From Spirochaetaceae bacterium (GTDB lineage: Bacteria; Spirochaetota; Spirochaetia; SZUA-6; Fen-1364): a stretch of DNA of 8,651 bases. Below, one piece after another: positions 6,839-8,651 of this stretch. The notes below the pieces were generated by a model. It searched no databases. It had not been told where the DNA came from and saw only the letters and a list, made by a program, of their open reading frames with translations. Position 1 is the stretch's first letter; each line of letters starts with the position of its first letter. Made by a program: the position numbers and the translations under genes. The stretch is from assembly GCA_003141795.1 (NCBI GenBank), contig PLNO01000280.1, forward strand, positions 1 through 8,651, read 5' to 3'.

Positions 6839-7606
6839 ATGTTCCACACCATCTATCAGTTTGTCGGGCGTCTGGGATACCACCATCCACTGCACCCCAT
6901 GATCACCCACATTCCCGTGGGACTGACGATCGGTGCGCTGGTGTTCGCCCTCGTGTCCATCATTTTCCGTCGGCTGCAGCTGAAGCTCACCGCCTGGCAT
7001 TGCGCGGTGCTTGCCATCGTCGGCGTGGTCCCCACCGCGCTGGTCGGCTTCATGGACTGGCAGGAGAAGTACCACGGGGTCTGGAGCTCGCAGATCAAGG
7101 TCAAGATGGTGCTCGCCGCGGTGCTGTTCGTGCTTCTCCTCGTCGCTCTGCTCCTCCAGAGGAAGCGGGTCGCCGGGGCCACGGCGGGGGCATCTGATGC
7201 GTCGGTCAGCCCCTGGCGATCGTGGCGATCCATCGCTTCGGTCGTCCTCTATGGTGTGTGCTTCCTGCTCGTCGTCGGGCTCGGCCTCGAAGGAGGGGAC
7301 CTCGTGTATGGCTCGGCTCCCGCGTCGTCCAGCGTCTCCGACGCGTCCAGCCTGGCAGGCCAGAAGATCTTTGCCGACAACTGCGCCTCGTGCCATGCCG
7401 GCGGGGGCAATTCGATCAACCAGAAGTATCCGCTCGCCCGCGCCCCCCAGGCCGGAAGCGTGGAGACCTTCGTCGCGTTCATCAGGGATCCCAAAGCGCG
7501 CGACGGCTCGGAGAACCAGATGCCCGCCTTTGCTACGGCAGATATCTCTGACAGCGACGCAAGTTCCCTCTATTCATATGTCGTGAAGGCCTTCGTCACC
7601 CCGTAG
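6839..7606 (+). CDS. DUF2231 membrane protein fused to a C-terminal cytochrome c domain
   Basis: A 255-residue protein. Residues 1-157 repeat the whole upstream DUF2231 protein (four helices, 'HHPLHPMITH' 15-24, 'TAWHC' 51-55, 'MDW' 72-74, ending 'GGDLVY' 152-157). A short Ser/Ala-rich linker (158-171) leads to a small cytochrome c domain (about 172-252) with C182-A-S-C185-H186 and a probable axial Met228 in 'QMPAF'. The cytochrome should lie on the periplasmic side, so the last helix must end there. The protein looks like a membrane electron-transfer module: the membrane part may take electrons, for example from quinol, and pass them to the attached haem; this is inference. A 32-bp stretch in the conserved core is identical at DNA level to the first copy (6445-6476 versus 6980-7011), pointing to a fairly recent duplication or strong constraint. 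Confidence 0.88.
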   Translation: MFHTIYQFVGRLGYHHPLHPMITHIPVGLTIGALVFALVSIIFRRLQLKLTAWHCAVLAIVGVVPTALVGFMDWQEKYHGVWSSQIKVKMVLAAVLFVLLLVALLLQRKRVAGATAGASDASVSPWRSWRSIASVVLYGVCFLLVVGLGLEGGDLVYGSAPASSSVSDASSLAGQKIFADNCASCHAGGGNSINQKYPLARAPQAGSVETFVAFIRDPKARDGSENQMPAFATADISDSDASSLYSYVVKAFVTP

Positions 7607-7664
7607 CCCCCGGGGAGGAAACAGCCGACCTTGACATGGGCGGACCTGTGCATTTTGATTCGAG

Positions 7665-7677
7665 TGATTTATAATCA
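7665..7677 (+). promoter_or_regulatory. -10 TATAAT inside a palindrome upstream of argR
   Basis: A perfect -10 hexamer TATAAT (7670-7675) is embedded in the palindrome TGATT-TAT-AATCA. Its half sites resemble ArgR box halves (TGAAT/ATTCA) loosely, and another TGATT occurs at 7656-7660. The placement fits autoregulation of argR, a common feature of the family. No good -35 sits at 16-18 bp; a perfect TTGACA at 7631 is 33 bp away, too far to pair with it. Expected transcription start is near 7682. Confidence 0.45.
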
Positions 7678-7690
7678 TCCAGGGGCTATC

Positions 7691-7843
7691 ATGAACGCGT
7701 GTGTTGATGGCATGACGATGCCCCGGGCCCGCATGGGCCCGGGGGGCTCAGTCGACCCTTTCTCCTTTTGCTCTGCGGGCGCGCCAAGGGAAGGATCTGG
7801 AACGCGCCAATGTCACCGGGACGTCCAAGGAGGTTGGATCTGA
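7691..7843 (+). CDS. Possible 50-residue leader ORF upstream of argR
   Basis: An ATG with AGGGG 5 nt upstream begins about 9 nt after the predicted transcription start. The ORF has 5 Arg codons in 50, two of them (CGG, CGC) inside the perfect hairpin at 7721-7744. Its TGA stop (7841-7843) overlaps a possible CTG start of argR (7840-7842) by two bases, resembling the ATGA junctions of the neighbouring operon. The peptide resembles nothing recognised; it may act only through its translation. It could equally be a chance ORF. Confidence 0.3.
   Translation: MNACVDGMTMPRARMGPGGSVDPFSFCSAGAPREGSGTRQCHRDVQGGWI
7721..7744 (+). promoter_or_regulatory. Strong hairpin in the argR leader
   Basis: A perfect 10-bp all-GC stem, CCCCGGGCCC with loop GCAT, is followed by no immediate T-run (the nearest, ccctttctcctttt, begins about 12 nt later). 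It lies between the predicted promoter and argR, so it is more likely an attenuator or mRNA structure than a plain terminator. A weaker stem GGCAT/ATGCC (7709-7722) shares its first two bases and could compete with it. Confidence 0.5.
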
Positions 7844-8292
7844 AAAGCCAGGAATCGCGACGCCGTCTGATCCACGGCATTCTCCATACCGAAAAGATCC
7901 ACAGTCAGGAAGAGCTGCTCAAACGCCTGGAGAAGGAGGGGGTCGCGGTAACGCAAGCCACGCTCTCGCGTGACCTGAAGTTCCTGACCGTGTCCCGCGT
8001 CCCGGACGGCGAGGGTGAGTACGTCTATACGGTCGATCCTCCGACCGAACGCGCGCAGGATCCCTTCATCCGCGACGACCTGCGGCGGGAGATCGTGGAG
8101 GTGCAGTTCTCCGGCAACCTGGCCGTCGTGAAAACGCGCATGGGCCACGCGCCGGGCATCGCCTACGGCATCGATCTGCTGAAGATCAAGGACGTGATCG
8201 GCACGCTGGGGGGGGATGACACCCTGCTCGTCGTCCTGAAGGAGGGGGCTGATCGCGCCAAGTTCCTCAGAGACCTCACCGGCGAAGCGTGA
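7810..8292 (+). CDS. argR: Arginine repressor ArgR
   Basis: Arginine-responsive DNA-binding regulator, active as a hexamer. The N-terminal winged helix-turn-helix contains 'SQEELLKRL' and the recognition helix 'TQATLSRDLKFL'; the C-terminal domain has 'GTLGGDDTLLVVL', the arginine-binding and oligomerisation segment. The start is doubtful. The ATG at 7810 gives 160 residues but has only a poor ribosome binding site (GGAAGGA 14 nt away). Ten codons later a perfect AAGGAGG (7827-7833) sits 6 nt before an in-frame CTG (7840), which would give 150 residues and an N-terminus aligning almost residue for residue with B. subtilis ArgR. I give the longer form as outer bound and prefer CTG as the real start. 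No arginine biosynthesis genes are seen nearby. Confidence 0.93.
   Translation: MSPGRPRRLDLKSQESRRRLIHGILHTEKIHSQEELLKRLEKEGVAVTQATLSRDLKFLTVSRVPDGEGEYVYTVDPPTERAQDPFIRDDLRREIVEVQFSGNLAVVKTRMGHAPGIAYGIDLLKIKDVIGTLGGDDTLLVVLKEGADRAKFLRDLTGEA
7827..7833 (+). promoter_or_regulatory. Perfect Shine-Dalgarno AAGGAGG that questions the argR start
   Basis: AAGGAGG lies within the argR reading frame, 6 nt upstream of CTG (7840-7842) and directly touching TTG (7834-7836). The spacing suits CTG and not TTG or the upstream ATG. It is the strongest ribosome binding site in the window. Confidence 0.5.
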
Positions 8293-8365
8293 GGGTCGGC
8301 GGAGTGCCGTGCGCCTTGAACTTTGCCGATGAATGGCGTAGTTTTGCTTTCCGTCGATGGTTCGT
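8293..8365 (+). other. Short gap after argR with no clear gene or terminator
   Basis: Together with the repeat array this makes a gap of about 257 bp between argR and tRNA-Pro. This part holds only a weak 4-bp stem (CGGC/GCCG near 8297-8309) and a T-rich gtagttttgcttt (8338-8350) without a convincing hairpin before it. No ORF is supported. Confidence 0.5.
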
Positions 8366-8553
8366 GTGAGTTCGGGGACACGCCCTACCGCCGCGCATAC
8401 GCGCGGCTGACGGGCTTCGCGCAGAGTACTGCGCTACGGGCTACCGCCGTTCCTATGGAACGGCTGCCGCCCTGCGGGGCGTATACGTGAGTTCGCCCTA
8501 CCGGCGTCGAGTACAACGCCTGTCGGGCTTCGCGTGGAGTACCACGCTTCGGG
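8366..8553 (+). repeat. Array of structured palindromic repeat units next to tRNA genes
   Basis: Three units share the frame GCCC-TACC-[perfect stem]-TGNC-GGGC. Unit 1 (8382-8415): inner stem GCCGCGC/GCGCGGC, loop ATAC. Unit 2 (8438-8472): inner stem GCCGTTCC/GGAACGGC, loop TAT, with the outer stem inverted to GGGC/GCCC. Unit 3 (8495-8528): inner stem GGCGT/ACGCC, 8-nt loop. Units 1 and 3 are each preceded by GTGAGTTCG (8366, 8487) and followed by TTC and a second hairpin: GCGCAG-AGTA-CTGCGC (8419-8434) and GCGTGG-AGTA-CCACGC (8532-8547), then CGGG. GAGTAC occurs in three apical loops. The stems differ between copies yet stay fully paired, so structure rather than sequence is conserved. It could be a REP-like mobile palindromic element, a structured RNA or a processing signal; I do not recognise the family. 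Confidence 0.75.
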
Positions 8554-8622
8554 ATGTAGCCTAGCGGCTAAGGCGCCTGCTTTGGGAGCAGGAGAGCGGT
8601 GGTTCGAATCCACTCATCCCGA
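8550..8622 (+). tRNA. tRNA-Pro (anticodon TGG)
   Basis: Full cloverleaf of 73 nt. Acceptor stem CGGGATG (8550-8556) pairs with CATCCCG (8615-8621), discriminator A8622. D stem GCCT/AGGC; anticodon stem CCTGC/GCAGG around loop TTTGGGA with anticodon TGG at 8583-8585; 5-nt variable loop; T stem GGTGG/CCACT (one G-T pair) with loop TTCGAAT. CCA is not encoded: the next bases are CAC. It reads proline CCA codons, and by wobble others. Its first four bases CGGG coincide with the last conserved CGGG of the repeat array just upstream. Confidence 0.96.
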
Positions 8623-8625
8623 CAC

Positions 8626-8651
8626 GCGTCCATAGCTCAGTTGGATAGAGC
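8626..8651 (+). tRNA. 5' part of a second tRNA, cut by the window edge (probably Arg)
   Basis: GCGTCCA (acceptor 5' strand), TA, then a D arm GCTC-AGTTGGATA-GAGC, the standard tRNA start. It begins 3 bp after tRNA-Pro, so the two are probably co-transcribed. The anticodon is outside the window; the 5' half resembles bacterial tRNA-Arg, which is a guess. Confidence 0.8.

Noticed and set aside
7601..7620. GC-rich palindrome after the cytochrome c fusion gene as terminator
   Set aside because: cccccgggg is followed by a purine run and no T-run, so there is no support for Rho-independent termination.
7631..7675. Perfect TTGACA (7631) as -35 for the perfect TATAAT (7670)
   Set aside because: The spacer is 33 bp, about twice the allowed distance; each may serve a different promoter or be chance.
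7768..7809. ATG at 7768 as start of argR
   Set aside because: It would add 14 residues beyond the already long N-terminus, none matching ArgR; no ribosome binding site precedes it.
8366..8553. CRISPR array
   Set aside because: Units are not identical direct repeats with unique spacers of equal length; the conserved property is base pairing, and no cas genes are present.

Overview
The window comes from a GC-rich bacterium with a two-membrane, cytochrome-using lifestyle: it carries two lipoprotein signal peptides, three proteins with c-type haem motifs (CXXCH) and quinone/haem-associated membrane proteins. The one complete tRNA has no encoded CCA tail. The mix of a LamG-type lipoprotein, PolX with a PHP domain, ArgR and a haem-sensor cyclase would fit an environmental spirochaete or a deltaproteobacterium-like lineage, but the sequence alone does not settle the taxonomy.

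Layout. Positions 1-1499 (minus) hold the 5' part of a large surface lipoprotein with Ig-like and LamG-like regions, running off the left edge. Positions 1554-6205 (minus) are one tightly packed operon, transcribed right to left: polX, nth (32-bp overlap), a haem-c sensor adenylate cyclase (ATGA overlap), a cytochrome P460-type lipoprotein (ATGA overlap) and a small 2Fe-2S ferredoxin (2 bp after the preceding stop codon, with its own GTG start). A GC-rich hairpin plus T-rich tail closes it. Divergently, at 6304 and 6839 (plus), lie two tandem DUF2231-type four-helix membrane proteins; the second has gained a C-terminal cytochrome c domain. At 7810-8292 (plus) is argR with an unusual structured leader. 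From 8366 to 8553 is an array of palindromic units that directly abuts a tRNA-Pro(TGG) gene, followed after 3 bp by the 5' end of another tRNA cut by the window edge.

How the genes may work together. The operon joins DNA base-excision and gap repair (PolX, endonuclease III) with a membrane haem sensor that makes cAMP, a P460 haem lipoprotein of a family known to act on hydroxylamine/NO, and a ferredoxin. A redox or nitrosative stress response coupled to repair of damaged bases is a reasonable inference, not a demonstrated function. Two iron-sulphur proteins of the operon each lack one canonical cysteine ligand (Asp in the ferredoxin, His in endonuclease III).

The most unusual feature is the palindrome array at 8366-8553: three units share the frame GCCC-TACC-[variable perfect stem]-TGNC-GGGC, with outer and inner stems that change on both sides while pairing is kept, and two of them are followed by a second covarying hairpin with an AGTA loop. 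The second most unusual is the argR leader: a short arginine-containing ORF whose stop overlaps a possible CTG start of argR behind a perfect AAGGAGG. Several other genes here have a -10-like hexamer 6-9 nt before the ATG and no properly spaced ribosome binding site, suggesting leaderless transcripts.
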